A stretch of 41,494 nucleotides of DNA from Betaproteobacteria bacterium. GTDB taxonomy: Bacteria > Pseudomonadota > Gammaproteobacteria > Burkholderiales > SG8-39. A program made the translations under genes and the position numbers. Position 1 is the first letter of the stretch. Every line of letters starts with the position of its first letter. Below, one piece after another: positions 41,269-41,494 of the stretch. The notes under the pieces were generated by a model. It searched no databases. It was not told the DNA's origin and was given only the letters and a program-made list of their open reading frames with translations. Location of the stretch: positions 149,611 through 191,104 of the forward strand of contig VBCA01000001.1 in assembly GCA_005881575.1 (NCBI GenBank), given 5' to 3'.

Positions 41269-41494
41269 ATGATCGGCCGCGCCTATTGCAGCGCACAAGC
41301 GCTGTGTGTCGCCTTTACCATGCTGCTCGCCGCCTGCGGCGGCGGAGGCGGCGGTAGCGGTTCGGACCCTTCAACTGCGCCAGGCCTCACGGTCAGTCCC
41401 GCCAGCATCTCGTTTACCGCCGTACACGACGGCGCGAATCCGCCCACGCAGAACATCCAGATCACGATATCGCGGTCAGACGCTGCCCTTGTCG
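41269..41494 (+). CDS. Lipoprotein with BACON-like domain, N-terminal part
   Basis: 75 complete codons are present before the right edge. It starts at the ATG at 41269 after AGGGAGGG. Signal sequence with lipobox LLAAC at residues 19-23 (lipidated C23), then a glycine-rich linker (GGGGGG), then LTVSPASISFTAVHDGANPPTQNIQITIS, typical of the BACON/immunoglobulin-like repeat of surface and carbohydrate-associated lipoproteins. Function cannot be judged from this fragment. The 5' leader has a hairpin (CGGATG-CTTGT-CATCCG, 41228-41244). Confidence 0.75.
   Translation, partial: MIGRAYCSAQALCVAFTMLLAACGGGGGGSGSDPSTAPGLTVSPASISFTAVHDGANPPTQNIQITISRSDAALV

Overview
The window is GC-rich DNA from a free-living, catabolically versatile proteobacterium, most likely an uncultivated member of the Burkholderiales (Betaproteobacteria). 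The reasons are the codon use, three separate Bug/TctC-type solute receptors (a family greatly expanded in that order), and many genes for breakdown of aromatic acids. There is no rRNA or tRNA gene, so the assignment is inferred.

Layout. 1-8002: aromatic catabolism. A partial 3-oxoadipate CoA-transferase subunit (pcaI) runs divergently from an IlvD-type sugar-acid dehydratase and an exported intradiol dioxygenase. A minus-strand pair (feruloyl-CoA synthase, ABC substrate-binding protein) then faces away from a plus-strand operon of hydratase (HpaH type), RraA-like aldolase and HpaI aldolase. 8165-12553: envelope and periplasmic genes (trypsin-like lipoprotein, LtaS-like membrane sulfatase-fold enzyme, exported amidohydrolase). 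12586-17150: a patchwork of small genes, including an internally deleted tryptophanyl-tRNA synthetase, a glyoxalase-fold protein, a membrane zinc-ribbon protein with a repeated translation-start region and a broken second copy, an amidohydrolase-2 decarboxylase and a 3-hydroxyanthranilate dioxygenase. 17256-19123: a degenerate cyclase-domain protein overlapping a Ser/Thr kinase, both with one C-terminal membrane anchor. 19140-20935: Bug receptor, a toxin-first toxin-antitoxin pair with a promoter palindrome, and a small conserved gene.

21039-28844 is the most coherent block: a three-subunit molybdenum hydroxylase (FAD, 2Fe-2S and Mo subunits), an ACMSD-type decarboxylase, a pair of 15-bp palindromes, a Bug receptor and a UbiD-family decarboxylase. 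Several junctions overlap by 4 bp. I read it as a pathway that imports, hydroxylates and decarboxylates an aromatic or N-heteroaromatic acid; the substrate is unknown. A 109-bp inverted-repeat element sits inside this operon.

28984-31874: a small hypothetical gene, two cupins and a secreted haem-containing Vgb-like propeller. 31954-39201 is almost all minus strand: a TenA/PqqC-like oxygenase-fold protein, a PAS-GGDEF-EAL signalling protein, an SMP-30 lactonase, a small helical protein, a UspA protein, a DUF1932 dehydrogenase and a small conserved protein. 39306-41494: thioesterase, RidA protein, a third Bug receptor, and the start of a BACON-like lipoprotein. Two partial genes run off the window ends (1-242 and 41269-41494).
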